Origin: an uncultured Opitutales bacterium
GTDB lineage: Bacteria; Verrucomicrobiota; Verrucomicrobiia; Opitutales; Intestinicryptomonadaceae
Direction: 5' to 3'
Length of the DNA: 64,000 bases
Assembly (NCBI GenBank): GCA_944389885.1
Contig: CALXNZ010000006.1
Coordinates: 41,666-105,665 of the forward strand
This document shows positions 45,597 to 56,689 of the stretch, piece after piece (position 1 is the first letter of the stretch; each line of letters begins with the position of its first letter). Position numbers and translations under genes: made by a program. The notes under the pieces are model-generated. The model was not told the origin of the DNA. It ran no database searches and saw only the letters and a list, made by a program, of their open reading frames with translations.

Positions 45597-46946
45597 TTAG
45601 GCTTTTAATACAAGCTCGTATTTCCCCGGAACCGGAACCGGTTTAAGCGGAACTTTGACGCCCCATGCCATTTTCTCCGGCACGAGATTTTCCGCGGAGC
45701 GGGAAAGCATCCAGTCATACTTAAACTTCTTTCCGCTGTATGCGCTCAGTCGGCCCGCTATAGCCAATAGCGTAGAGTTCACAAGAGGCTCTATCATATT
45801 CATTCTTCCGCCGTTGCGTACCGACTGCAAGAATACCTTGTGCTCGTTAACCATGCACTCGGAGGCCTTTTTATTGTCGAATTTCCAGACGGGGTTTCCC
45901 TTTAGGTCCGTTATGGAGATGTTCCCGTAGAGATTGGAATACATTATGCCTTTTGTTCCCACAATGCGCTCGCCGACTTCGTCCGCGGCTTTGGGGTCTT
46001 GTTGGCAATAGCTCGCCAAGCGGAGGCCGTTGCCCATGTCAAAGTCTATCGCGAAATGGCTGAATCTGTCGCCATACATGGGTACGGGCAAATCCGTGCT
46101 CCTGCCGCCGAATCCGCGGAGCTCAACCGGGAAGTGGTTGTCGCCGAGAGCCCACATTATTACGTCCAAATTGTGTACGTGCTGTTCCACGATATGGTCT
46201 CCGGAAGTCCATATAAACGAGAACCAGTTGCGGACTTGGTATTCTATGCTGTCAAATTCCAATCCTTTCAGAACGCCGCTCTTTTCCATTGCGTCGTGCT
46301 GATAGTGCCCTACATATCCGGAGCTGTTCCAGTAGGCCTGTGTGGAGAGAATTTCGCCGAGAGCGCCGTCTTGTACGCGCTTTATCATTTCTTTATATCC
46401 GTCGTGGTAGCGGCGCTGAGTTCCGCAGATAACGGTGAGGCCTTTTTCCTTAGCCTGTTTGGCAAGCTCCAACATTTCGCGGGCCTGGGTTATGTCTATG
46501 CAGGCGGGCTTCTCAAGGAACGCATGCTTTCCGGCGGCAACTATTTTTGCATAGTGCGGAGTGCGGAAAACAGGGGGAGTGGCTTCTATTACGGCATCGA
46601 CATCTTCGCGCAGCAGGGCGTCCACGCAATCCCACCCTGAAAACTTTTTTACCGTTGCCGGATCCAAAATTTCGTTCGAGCGCCCGGGGTAATTCTTGTC
46701 GAGATGTTGCTTTACCCTATTTATTGACGGCTGCAATTTATCTTCAAATAGGTCGGCAAAGGCCACCACCTTGACATTTTGATCTCCGTCCAGCATGTTT
46801 ATAAGGGCTCCCGTGCCTCTTCCGCCGCAACCTATGAGACCTATTTTTACCTTGTCGGATCCTTTTACCTGCGCGAAACTAAAGCGCGGCATTGCCGCCG
46901 CCGCTCCAATAACTGCGCCCATTTTTACGAATTTCCTTCTTTCCAT
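45597..46946 (-). CDS. Gfo/Idh/MocA family oxidoreductase with Tat-like leader
   Basis: A 449-residue protein with an N-terminal twin-arginine-like leader (ERRKFVKMGAVIGAAAAMPRFSFA), a Rossmann fold (KIGLIGCGGRGTGALINML), the EKP motif (HAFLEKPACIDITQ), and a C-terminal alpha/beta domain with WTSGDHIVEQHVHNLDVIMWALG. The last motif is common to periplasmic members of this family, including GH109 alpha-N-acetylgalactosaminidases, which use NAD as a bound cofactor. A glycosidase role is possible, but the sequence alone does not separate it from an exported dehydrogenase. It diverges from no gene and stands between two terminators or gaps. Confidence 0.8.
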   Translation of the reverse strand: MERRKFVKMGAVIGAAAAMPRFSFAQVKGSDKVKIGLIGCGGRGTGALINMLDGDQNVKVVAFADLFEDKLQPSINRVKQHLDKNYPGRSNEILDPATVKKFSGWDCVDALLREDVDAVIEATPPVFRTPHYAKIVAAGKHAFLEKPACIDITQAREMLELAKQAKEKGLTVICGTQRRYHDGYKEMIKRVQDGALGEILSTQAYWNSSGYVGHYQHDAMEKSGVLKGLEFDSIEYQVRNWFSFIWTSGDHIVEQHVHNLDVIMWALGDNHFPVELRGFGGRSTDLPVPMYGDRFSHFAIDFDMGNGLRLASYCQQDPKAADEVGERIVGTKGIMYSNLYGNISITDLKGNPVWKFDNKKASECMVNEHKVFLQSVRNGGRMNMIEPLVNSTLLAIAGRLSAYSGKKFKYDWMLSRSAENLVPEKMAWGVKVPLKPVPVPGKYELVLKA

Positions 46947-47073
46947 AATATATCCTTGTGCGTACTTGTTTATAATTAAATACTCTCAGAAGCGCCGTTG
47001 CTATCGACGCCCTTTTTCTGAATTTAAATGTTATTATTTCACATTTCTGCGTCAAGCGTTTTTGCGGCGCGGA

Positions 47074-48894
47074 TTAGTTTCCCCCCTTGAATAGTGCGTA
47101 ATCCATGCTGCCTATTTTCTTTCCCCTATATTCAAAAGGAGCGGCGGAGTAATTTGTGACGACCTCGCTCCCGTCTGAATAGACCGTCTTGAATACGTCT
47201 TTGGCTATCTCCCCATGAAAATCCATAAATTCGTATTGCAGATATTTTAGCGGCTGATATTCATCGTAAGCTTTCTTGACGGGCTCAAAATTTTCCGTTG
47301 AAGCCAGGCTCCAGTAAAATGTCGGGCGGCCTCCGAATTCTACAAGCTTTAACCTGCGCTCGGGCTCGTCAAAAGACGAGCAGGGCTTCCAGCATTTCTC
47401 CCTGTCGCGAGGGTAAGTGTAATCTATCGTGGACGCGAAAGGATTGCTCAGTATTATCCCGTGATAGACTAACTGCCATATGGGCGCTATCCTGTCCATT
47501 AAAGGCGTCTCTCTGCCTATATAAGCAGGGTAGGCGCTCGTGTACAAAACGTAGTCCAAGGTATTTGCCACATGGTCGCATGGCCCTTCCGAAGAAAATC
47601 CTCCAAAATAGCTTCGCGTTATTTTCCCTATTTTATTCATGTAGTCGGCAGTGTCCCTCCGCGTGCAAAAATGGTTCAGATTAAAACATTGATACGGAAC
47701 TATGCACGAGGTGACGTCTATGTGAAAAGTCCCTTTGAATCCCAGCTCTAACAATCTTCCGTAGCCTTCTTTTATATGCTTATTATAAAAAACCCTAAAA
47801 CAGTTTAAGTATGCCCTGCCTCCCATGCTCAATCCGTGGTGCGGATAGGTGCCGTCCTTGTTTACGGCCAAATCCTCCTTGTCGAACTTGGGGGATATTG
47901 TATAACTCTCAGTGTGCAGCGTGTGCGGGACTATCTGGTATTCCAAATCTTTTGCGCAGGCGGTTGCCTCCATGCATTTTGCGTCTCCTCCAAGCTCGGA
48001 TTCGGCTATGTAATAAACGGGATTGCGGCCGTTCGAGCGCCAGTTCCAGTTCACAAGGCATATTTCGGCCTTCTCTATTCCCATGGCTTTAAACTTCTTC
48101 ATCGTCGCCATTACGTTGTCGAAGTCCCTAAATTTCTTTAGAGGGGGCTCGTCCTCTTCCCTAAAATGTTCGCCCCTGCATATTCCTAAATCGGAATCCC
48201 TCATGAAAGAAGCCATCATTAGCCGAATGAATATTGAATCCGCAGTATAGGCGAGTTGCGGATTTCCCCTGACCCGTTCCCTTAAAGGCCTGACCTCTCC
48301 CCTTTCGAGCTGGTATTTGCGGTATTCTTTGGCCATGCTCGAGTAATTTGCAGCATCGCCCTCAAAATGGATAAAATCTATTATTATATCTTCGTATGGA
48401 ATCGTCCCTATGTCTTTTATGTGAAAACGCGGATATATCTTATACTTGCCTTCCTTTACTTCCACCCGCATCGAGAATTCGTATTTCAAGCCTTTTATTA
48501 TTGCCACGAACGCTTTGTTGCCCTTCTTCATTCCGAAAATAGGCATTGGGTTGCGGCGCTCGTCTATCTCTCCCTCGTCGGCCTTGAATGACCCTATTCT
48601 GCCGTCCGACAATACCCAATAGCCATTGTCCCCCTTTGCCGCGCATGCGTCCTGGCTTATAATGTCTATATATTCCACGGGATTCGCGTTGCGCCAGGCA
48701 AATACGTTTTCGTCGAGTTTGCGGGCCGGAATCTTTAGCCTATATGAGTTTGCCCCGAGCTTTTCCAGCTTTACCGATTCTTCTTTTATCGTTCCGTCGG
48801 AGAACTTTTTTATGATTTTTACGCTATCGCTTGCGGCTTCAGACAAGGTCGCCGCAAAAAGCGACAATATAATCGTAGATACCAATTTTAGCAT
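47074..48894 (-). CDS. Secreted glycosidase-like protein (DUF5696-like)
   Basis: A 606-residue exported protein with a signal peptide (MLKLVSTIILSLFAATLSEA). The first 200 residues look like a beta-sandwich. A barrel-like part follows with KAEICLVNWNWRSNGRNP, GFKGTFHIDVTSCIVP (acidic residue at a strand end), SYFGGFSSEGPCDH and LSNPFASTIDYTYP. I compare it with DUF5696-type proteins, which are suspected glycosidases; the assignment is tentative. The start at 48894 is preferred over 49008 because the signal peptide begins there and GGGAAGAG lies upstream. It follows the atp operon by 146 bases on the same strand. Confidence 0.55.
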   Translation of the reverse strand: MLKLVSTIILSLFAATLSEAASDSVKIIKKFSDGTIKEESVKLEKLGANSYRLKIPARKLDENVFAWRNANPVEYIDIISQDACAAKGDNGYWVLSDGRIGSFKADEGEIDERRNPMPIFGMKKGNKAFVAIIKGLKYEFSMRVEVKEGKYKIYPRFHIKDIGTIPYEDIIIDFIHFEGDAANYSSMAKEYRKYQLERGEVRPLRERVRGNPQLAYTADSIFIRLMMASFMRDSDLGICRGEHFREEDEPPLKKFRDFDNVMATMKKFKAMGIEKAEICLVNWNWRSNGRNPVYYIAESELGGDAKCMEATACAKDLEYQIVPHTLHTESYTISPKFDKEDLAVNKDGTYPHHGLSMGGRAYLNCFRVFYNKHIKEGYGRLLELGFKGTFHIDVTSCIVPYQCFNLNHFCTRRDTADYMNKIGKITRSYFGGFSSEGPCDHVANTLDYVLYTSAYPAYIGRETPLMDRIAPIWQLVYHGIILSNPFASTIDYTYPRDREKCWKPCSSFDEPERRLKLVEFGGRPTFYWSLASTENFEPVKKAYDEYQPLKYLQYEFMDFHGEIAKDVFKTVYSDGSEVVTNYSAAPFEYRGKKIGSMDYALFKGGN

Positions 48895-49040
48895 TTTGTT
48901 TCTCTTCCCAGCATATCTTGAAGTCCTTATAGCCCCCCGAAAAATATTTCTATAAGACCTGGCTTTCCGCTTAGCTATCGCTAAATCGCATGCCATTAAA
49001 GCGCGCAAGCGTCCGCCATTTCTAAAAACATGGGCATCTG

Positions 49041-49460
49041 CTAAGAGCGCTTTGTCTTGGCAAGCTTTTTGGCTATTGAATAACGGGCTATGGATTCAAG
49101 CCTGCGTATCTCTTCCTCGTCAATATTAGATTTTGCAAGCTCCAATTCCATGGCTTCCAAAGCGGCTCTGTGCTCTTTCTCGACTTCTTCGAGATTCACA
49201 TTCTCCACGTTTATTGCGGCCTCGCTTAGGACCGATATGACGTCGCCCATAATTCTGGCATGCCCGTCGGCGATTGCGAGGCTCTCTGTCTTGCCGTTAG
49301 CCGATACGGAGATTTCTCCGGCTCTCAATATGGTTATGAGCGGAATGTGTCCCGGAAGCACTCCTATTTCCCCGCTCTCTGTCGGAAGCGTCACCGAATC
49401 CACGGATTCGCCGTGCCAGGCAACGCCGTCGGGGGTTACTATTTCCAATGTTAGCGGCAT
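49041..49460 (-). CDS. atpC: ATP synthase epsilon subunit
   Basis: A 139-residue F1 epsilon: N-terminal beta-barrel (LTLEIVTPDGVAWHGESVDSVTLPTESGEIGVLPGHIPLI), ADGHARIMGDVISVLSEAA, and a C-terminal helical hairpin (AALEAMELELAKSNIDEEEIRRLESIARYSIAKKLAKT). It connects gamma to the c-ring and may brake ATP hydrolysis. It is the last gene of the operon, 4 bases after atpD. Confidence 0.95.
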   Translation of the reverse strand: MPLTLEIVTPDGVAWHGESVDSVTLPTESGEIGVLPGHIPLITILRAGEISVSANGKTESLAIADGHARIMGDVISVLSEAAINVENVNLEEVEKEHRAALEAMELELAKSNIDEEEIRRLESIARYSIAKKLAKTKRS

Positions 49461-49464
49461 GGGA

Positions 49465-50910
<1,446 letters not shown>

Positions 50911-50916
50911 TTAAGT

Positions 50917-51807
50917 TCAATCGTCCGTTTCCTGCGCGGATGCGGCTGCAAGTTCTTGTATCTCGGTGGTTATCGCCGACTGGCGGGCCTTGTTGTATTC
51001 CAGCGACAGCGCGTCAACGAGCGAATCCGCATTGTCGCTGGCTCCCTTCATGGCAACCATTCTCGCGGATTGTTCCGAAGCTTTGGCGTCCAAGGCTATA
51101 TGGTGCAATGTCTGGCGCAGAAAGTACTTCGGAAGTTCGTCCATTATCGCTTTTGCGGACGGCTCAAAACTAAATTTCCTATTGTCTTTCGGATTTGGGC
51201 TCTTATTGAGCTTATAGACGTTTTTCAGCCTGTCTATATACCAGTCAAGATTATCCATAGGCGCAAGTTTAACCAACGTGGGCTCCTGCTTTAAGGTATT
51301 TATGTAAAGGCTGTACAATACCTCTATGCTTCCCACTTTGCCGTCCGCGGCAGCTTTTAATGCGTAATCGGCTATCTTGCGCGTCTCGGAAAACGTGGGA
51401 TTGTCTCCAAGCCTGAATCCGGCAAGCGTTTCGCGCCCTGTCCGCGCGAGAAACCTCAGCGCCTTATTGCCCACCGTTATAAACTTAACGTCGCCTTCTA
51501 TGCTTGTTAATTTCTTAAATAAATTGGTGTTTAACGCCCCGCACAATCCCTTGTCGGTTGAGAATACTATTACCAGTCTCGCCGGACAATTTGGATTTGA
51601 GAACATAGCCTTGTTGAAGGACAGCCCCGTCTCGTCGGAAACTATATCGGTGATATCGGCCAAAAGCGCCGCATACGCCCTCCCGGATTCCGCATTCCGC
51701 TGGGCCTTCTTCATCTTTGAGGCGGCGACAAGCTCCATGGCATGGGTTATTTGCCCCGTGCTCTTTATCGCCTTTATGCGGTTCCGAATTTCGCGCATTC
51801 CCTTCAT
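50917..51807 (-). CDS. atpG: ATP synthase gamma subunit
   Basis: A 296-residue rotor shaft subunit. The N-terminal helix starts MKGMREIRNRIKAIKSTGQITHAMELVAASKMKKAQ and the C-terminal helix ends ALSLEYNKARQSAITTEIQELAAASAQ, both typical of gamma. The central FSTDKGLCGALNTNLF segment is also conserved. Confidence 0.97.
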   Translation of the reverse strand: MKGMREIRNRIKAIKSTGQITHAMELVAASKMKKAQRNAESGRAYAALLADITDIVSDETGLSFNKAMFSNPNCPARLVIVFSTDKGLCGALNTNLFKKLTSIEGDVKFITVGNKALRFLARTGRETLAGFRLGDNPTFSETRKIADYALKAAADGKVGSIEVLYSLYINTLKQEPTLVKLAPMDNLDWYIDRLKNVYKLNKSPNPKDNRKFSFEPSAKAIMDELPKYFLRQTLHHIALDAKASEQSARMVAMKGASDNADSLVDALSLEYNKARQSAITTEIQELAAASAQETDD

Positions 51808-51819
51808 GGCGGATATCCT

Positions 51820-53346
51820 TTAGGCAAATCGTTTGCGCCAAGCGTCGCAGGCAGATTTCAGTTCCGCGGCGAGCGCATCGTCAATCTTTTGGCTCTTGGA
51901 TATATTGTCGAGCACGCTCTGGCAAGACTCTCCGGCATAGCTGCGCAAACTCGATACGGCCTCGGATATTCTCTTTACATCTATATCGTTGAAATAGTTG
52001 TTTTGGAGCGCCCACAAAATCAGAATCTCGGTAGCCGCGGGAATGGGGTCGTCGTTTTTCTGCTTGAGAACCTGTACGAGCCTGTCGCCCTTGTCTATTA
52101 TCGATTTCGTGCGCGGATCGAGATCCGATCCAAATTGGGCGAAGGCCGCAAGTTCTTTGTACTGCGAATATTCTCCCTTGAGTTTCCCGGCTACTTGTTT
52201 AAATGCCTTCATTTGGGCGGACGACCCGACTCGCGATACCGATATCCCTACGTTGATTGCCGGCCTCACCCCTTGGTTGAAGAGGTCTGTGTCTAAGAAT
52301 ATTTGGCCGTCGGTTATTGAGATTACGTTGGTGGGAATATACGCGCTCACGTCGCCAGCCTGCGTCTCGATTATCGGAAGCGCCGTAAGGGATCCGTTTC
52401 CGTTTTCTTCGTTCAGGCGGGCGGCGCGTTCGAGAAGTCTTGAGTGCAGGTAAAATACATCTCCCGGGTATGCTTCGCGTCCGGAAGGTCTTTTCAGCAA
52501 TAGCGATACTTGCCTGTATGCGGCGGCGTGCTTTGAGAGGTCGTCGTAAACTATCAGGGCGTCCATACCGTTTTGCATGAACCATTCTCCCATGGCGCAG
52601 CCGGAATAAGGGGCTATGTAGAGGTCGGCCGCGCTCGACGATGCCGATGCGGCCACTATTATAGTGTACGGCATAGCCCCTTGTGATTCCAATAGTTGTA
52701 TTGTGCGGGCTATATTTGAATTCTTTTGCCCTATGGCAACGTATATCGAATACACCGGACGAAATCCCGGTTCGGATTCGTGCCGCTTATTTATTCGCGC
52801 CTGGTTTATTATAGTGTCGAGGGCTATGGAGGTCTTGCCTGTGGAACGGTCGCCTATTATCAATTCGCGCTGTCCGCGCCCTATTGGTATCATGGCGTCA
52901 ACCTCAAGTATTCCCGTTTGCAGAGGCTGGTTTACGGATTTGCGGGGAAGTATGCCGGGGGCGATTCTTTCCACCGGATAGTTTTCTTCGGAGTTTATTT
53001 CTCCTTTCCCGTCGAGCGGACGTCCCAGTACATCTACAACCCTGCCGAGCAGTCCCATTCCAACGGGAACGCTCAGAAGTCTGCCCGTAGTTTTTCCGGT
53101 GTCTCCAGCTTTTAATCCGGATGCGTCTCCCAAAAGCACTACGCCCACTTCGTCTTCGCCAAGGTTTAGCGCTATGCCGAAGAGCCCGTTGTCAAATTCT
53201 ATCATCTCGTTGTACATGGCGTTCGCGAGGCCGTTCAGACGGGCAACTCCGTCCGCCACCGAAATTATTGTACCCACGTTCTCGCGCCGGTTAAGGCTCT
53301 CGATTTTCTCTATGCGGGCGTTAATTTGCTTTAGTATGTCGTCCAT
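51820..53346 (-). CDS. atpA: ATP synthase alpha subunit
   Basis: A 508-residue non-catalytic F1 subunit. The Walker A loop is [15 protein letters not shown] (Ser instead of the usual Gln in GDRQTGKT). [58 protein letters not shown] and the terminal [19 protein letters not shown] block are as expected. It precedes atpG by 12 bases. Confidence 0.98.
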   Translation of the reverse strand: MDDILKQINARIEKIESLNRRENVGTIISVADGVARLNGLANAMYNEMIEFDNGLFGIALNLGEDEVGVVLLGDASGLKAGDTGKTTGRLLSVPVGMGLLGRVVDVLGRPLDGKGEINSEENYPVERIAPGILPRKSVNQPLQTGILEVDAMIPIGRGQRELIIGDRSTGKTSIALDTIINQARINKRHESEPGFRPVYSIYVAIGQKNSNIARTIQLLESQGAMPYTIIVAASASSSAADLYIAPYSGCAMGEWFMQNGMDALIVYDDLSKHAAAYRQVSLLLKRPSGREAYPGDVFYLHSRLLERAARLNEENGNGSLTALPIIETQAGDVSAYIPTNVISITDGQIFLDTDLFNQGVRPAINVGISVSRVGSSAQMKAFKQVAGKLKGEYSQYKELAAFAQFGSDLDPRTKSIIDKGDRLVQVLKQKNDDPIPAATEILILWALQNNYFNDIDVKRISEAVSSLRSYAGESCQSVLDNISKSQKIDDALAAELKSACDAWRKRFA

Positions 53347-53357
53347 CGTAAAAATTC

Positions 53358-53741
53358 TTAGCGTAGTTGTGTCAGGTCAAGGGCTGCGGAACGTTCCCAT
53401 ATTAAATCTCCGCATTTTATTCTAACCCCGCCCAGGAGTTCCGGATTTTCCCTAATCTCAAACTTTATTCCGCGTCGACCAGTGGCATCTTCGACAAATT
53501 TCTCCAGCTTTTGAATAGTCTCCTCTTTTAGTGGCCCGGAACATTCAATCAGGGCGGACTGTCCCAGCGCAACAGGTTTCAACAGCTTGCGAATCCCGCG
53601 CAAAATCCGAATTTTACGTTCCAGAGAGTATTTGGAATCGCATATGTAGTCGCATACGGCTTCAAGGCGGGCGGCGTCTATATTGGCGTCTCCGTTCAAG
53701 GTCTCCTCCGACAGGGCCTTTGCTTCAAGTTTGGAATTCAC
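53358..53741 (-). CDS. atpH: ATP synthase delta subunit, shortened
   Basis: A 127-residue protein in the delta position. The C-terminal half is recognisable ([35 protein letters not shown]), matching the delta/OSCP ending. The N-terminal six-helix domain, which binds alpha, is reduced to about 60 residues, so it is roughly 50 residues shorter than the family norm. The start overlaps the atpF stop by four bases (ATGA), and no upstream extension is possible without running into atpF in another frame. It is either a genuinely short delta or a lineage variant; no frameshift is obvious. Confidence 0.8.
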   Translation of the reverse strand: MNSKLEAKALSEETLNGDANIDAARLEAVCDYICDSKYSLERKIRILRGIRKLLKPVALGQSALIECSGPLKEETIQKLEKFVEDATGRRGIKFEIRENPELLGGVRIKCGDLIWERSAALDLTQLR

Positions 53742-54301
53742 TCTTTGTCTTTCCCGTTCGTTTTAGCCAGCTCGTCCGCGGCTTCGGCGGCGAGGGCGGC
53801 CCGCTGTTCGGGCGTGAGTATCCTGCCTATGAGTTTTGTTGCGGTTTCAGCCACGAGTTCGGAGAGCTCGCTTTTCAGCTCTTCCTTCATGCGCGCCTTG
53901 TCCATCTCGAGTTGTGAAGCGTTGAGAGCCCTTATTTCAGCGGCTTTTGCCGACGCCTCTTCAGAGGCCGCGGCTATGGAGCGCTTGGCGCTATCCCTGG
54001 CCTCCGACAGAACTTTTGCGGCTTCGGCGGCGGCCTCGTCCAATTTAGACTTGGCCGTTTGCTGGGCGGTTTCAAGATTCTTCCGCGCTTCTTCCGCGTC
54101 CTTGAGCCCCTGCTCTATCTTTTGTTGGCGTTCTGCGGAAACTTTTATAACCGGTTTGAATACAAAATAATAGAGCGCCACCGCAACTATAGCAAAGGAT
54201 ATTCCTTGGCTTACAAGCAACTGCCACTCTATGCCAAATTGCGTCAGAAACTCAAGCGGATTGGAACCGTCGTTTCCCGCCGCTGCCAGTATGTTCGTCA
54301 T
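53738..54301 (-). CDS. atpF: ATP synthase b subunit
   Basis: A 187-residue stator subunit: one N-terminal transmembrane helix (about 22-45, WQLLVSQGISFAIVAVALYYFVFKPV) and a long alanine/glutamate-rich coiled coil. The QLLVSQGISFAIVAVALYYFVFKPVIK start fits the family. It overlaps atpH by four bases and follows atpE by 12. Confidence 0.92.
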   Translation of the reverse strand: MTNILAAAGNDGSNPLEFLTQFGIEWQLLVSQGISFAIVAVALYYFVFKPVIKVSAERQQKIEQGLKDAEEARKNLETAQQTAKSKLDEAAAEAAKVLSEARDSAKRSIAAASEEASAKAAEIRALNASQLEMDKARMKEELKSELSELVAETATKLIGRILTPEQRAALAAEAADELAKTNGKDKE

Positions 54302-54313
54302 GGGAATCGGAAA

Positions 54314-55493
<1,180 letters not shown>

Positions 55494-55577
55494 TTTAAAT
55501 TTTGTTGATTTCCGACTTTTACTTGTTTCTGTCAAGGTTTTTTAAAGTTTTTACGCGATTTTTGCCGGATAATTACA

Positions 55578-55605
55578 AAAAAAGCGCCCAAAAGGGCGCT
55601 TTTTT
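55578..55605 (-). terminator. Terminator downstream of the first PEP-CTERM gene
   Basis: A perfect 12-bp stem (AAAAAAGCGCCC / GGGCGCTTTTTT) around AAAA. On the minus strand it follows the PEP-CTERM gene stop by about 15 bases and separates it from the atp operon. Confidence 0.9.
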
Positions 55606-55620
55606 CAAATTTTTCCAGTC

Positions 55621-56649
55621 TTACTTTCTTCTTTTCAGCACAATCAACGCCAGTGCCGCAATTCCAAAGAACGCAGCAAATATAGATGGTTCGGGAATTA
55701 CATAGTACGAAGTGTATCCCGCATAGCTCGAGTCTATTTGCAGCTCAATAGTATCTTCCGCGGTTAGGACTTTCGATAAGATTTCCTGACCTTCATAACC
55801 TTCAAATTCAAATATGGAGAGATCCGAAACGGGTGTTTTAAACAATATGAGGTCTTCAGTATAATCGAAATCTTTGAATATAGTTGTAGATGAAGCAAAC
55901 TGCTGTTGCAAGCTTCCTACCGCATATACGACCATTCCGCCATTTTCTGCTTTATCCCCAAATGACACAGTGAGAACCAGATCTGTCTGTTCAAAATAGA
56001 ATCCTGAACTTATATGGAAATTATAGCCGTTTAGATTTATGGTCGAACCGCTACCTGAACCTATATAGGCGTTCCCTGTTATTTTATAATTGCCCCCGAG
56101 ATTTAATACTCCGCTGTTTAATTTGGTAAACCCTGTCACCAAATTCCCGTTATTCTCGAAAGTAGTCCCATTGAGATGGAATAGCGAAGTATAGGGATTG
56201 CTTTCCGACGCCTTTAAGACTACCCTGCCTCCGGAAAATACGATATAGTTGTCTGAAGTATTGCTCGCATAGTCTACCACAAAATCGTTTAGGGTCAAGG
56301 TCTTGCCGCTGGCTATATTGAATGTCAATAAATTGCGCAAATCAAACGAGGCGGGGTTGTCGAAAACCGCGACAATTTTACTGTTTATTGTAAAATTGTC
56401 ATTGATCTTGAATACGACTTTGTCTTCCTTTGTGTTGCTGGTATAGTTGTATGTGATTGTGCCTCCAGTGATGCCGGCATAATTGTTTTCGGAGCCTGCA
56501 TTCACCGTCACGGTGGAGGGATCTGATACATCGTCGATTTCAAGAAAGTCGGAACCGCCCCCTATTATTGTGGTGGGCAATGTCGCCGAGAATCCCGGCA
56601 ATCCCGCCGCCAAAAGTCCAAGAAGCGTTATCTGTTTTAGAGTTTTCAT
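55621..56649 (-). CDS. PEP-CTERM surface protein, beta-helix-like
   Basis: A 342-residue exported protein: signal peptide (about 1-21), a Gly/Asn/Thr-rich beta-repeat region with short strands (about 30-300), and a C-terminal sorting signal: VIPEPSIFAAFFGIAALALIVLKRRK, in which the PEP motif, one hydrophobic helix and basic end are complete. PEP-CTERM proteins are processed by an exosortase and go to the outer surface or to exopolysaccharide (family knowledge). No exosortase is in the window. Confidence 0.85.
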   Translation of the reverse strand: MKTLKQITLLGLLAAGLPGFSATLPTTIIGGGSDFLEIDDVSDPSTVTVNAGSENNYAGITGGTITYNYTSNTKEDKVVFKINDNFTINSKIVAVFDNPASFDLRNLLTFNIASGKTLTLNDFVVDYASNTSDNYIVFSGGRVVLKASESNPYTSLFHLNGTTFENNGNLVTGFTKLNSGVLNLGGNYKITGNAYIGSGSGSTINLNGYNFHISSGFYFEQTDLVLTVSFGDKAENGGMVVYAVGSLQQQFASSTTIFKDFDYTEDLILFKTPVSDLSIFEFEGYEGQEILSKVLTAEDTIELQIDSSYAGYTSYYVIPEPSIFAAFFGIAALALIVLKRRK

Positions 56650-56689
56650 GTTTATGAGTTTTTAATATTTAGGCTTTTAAGTCAAAAAA

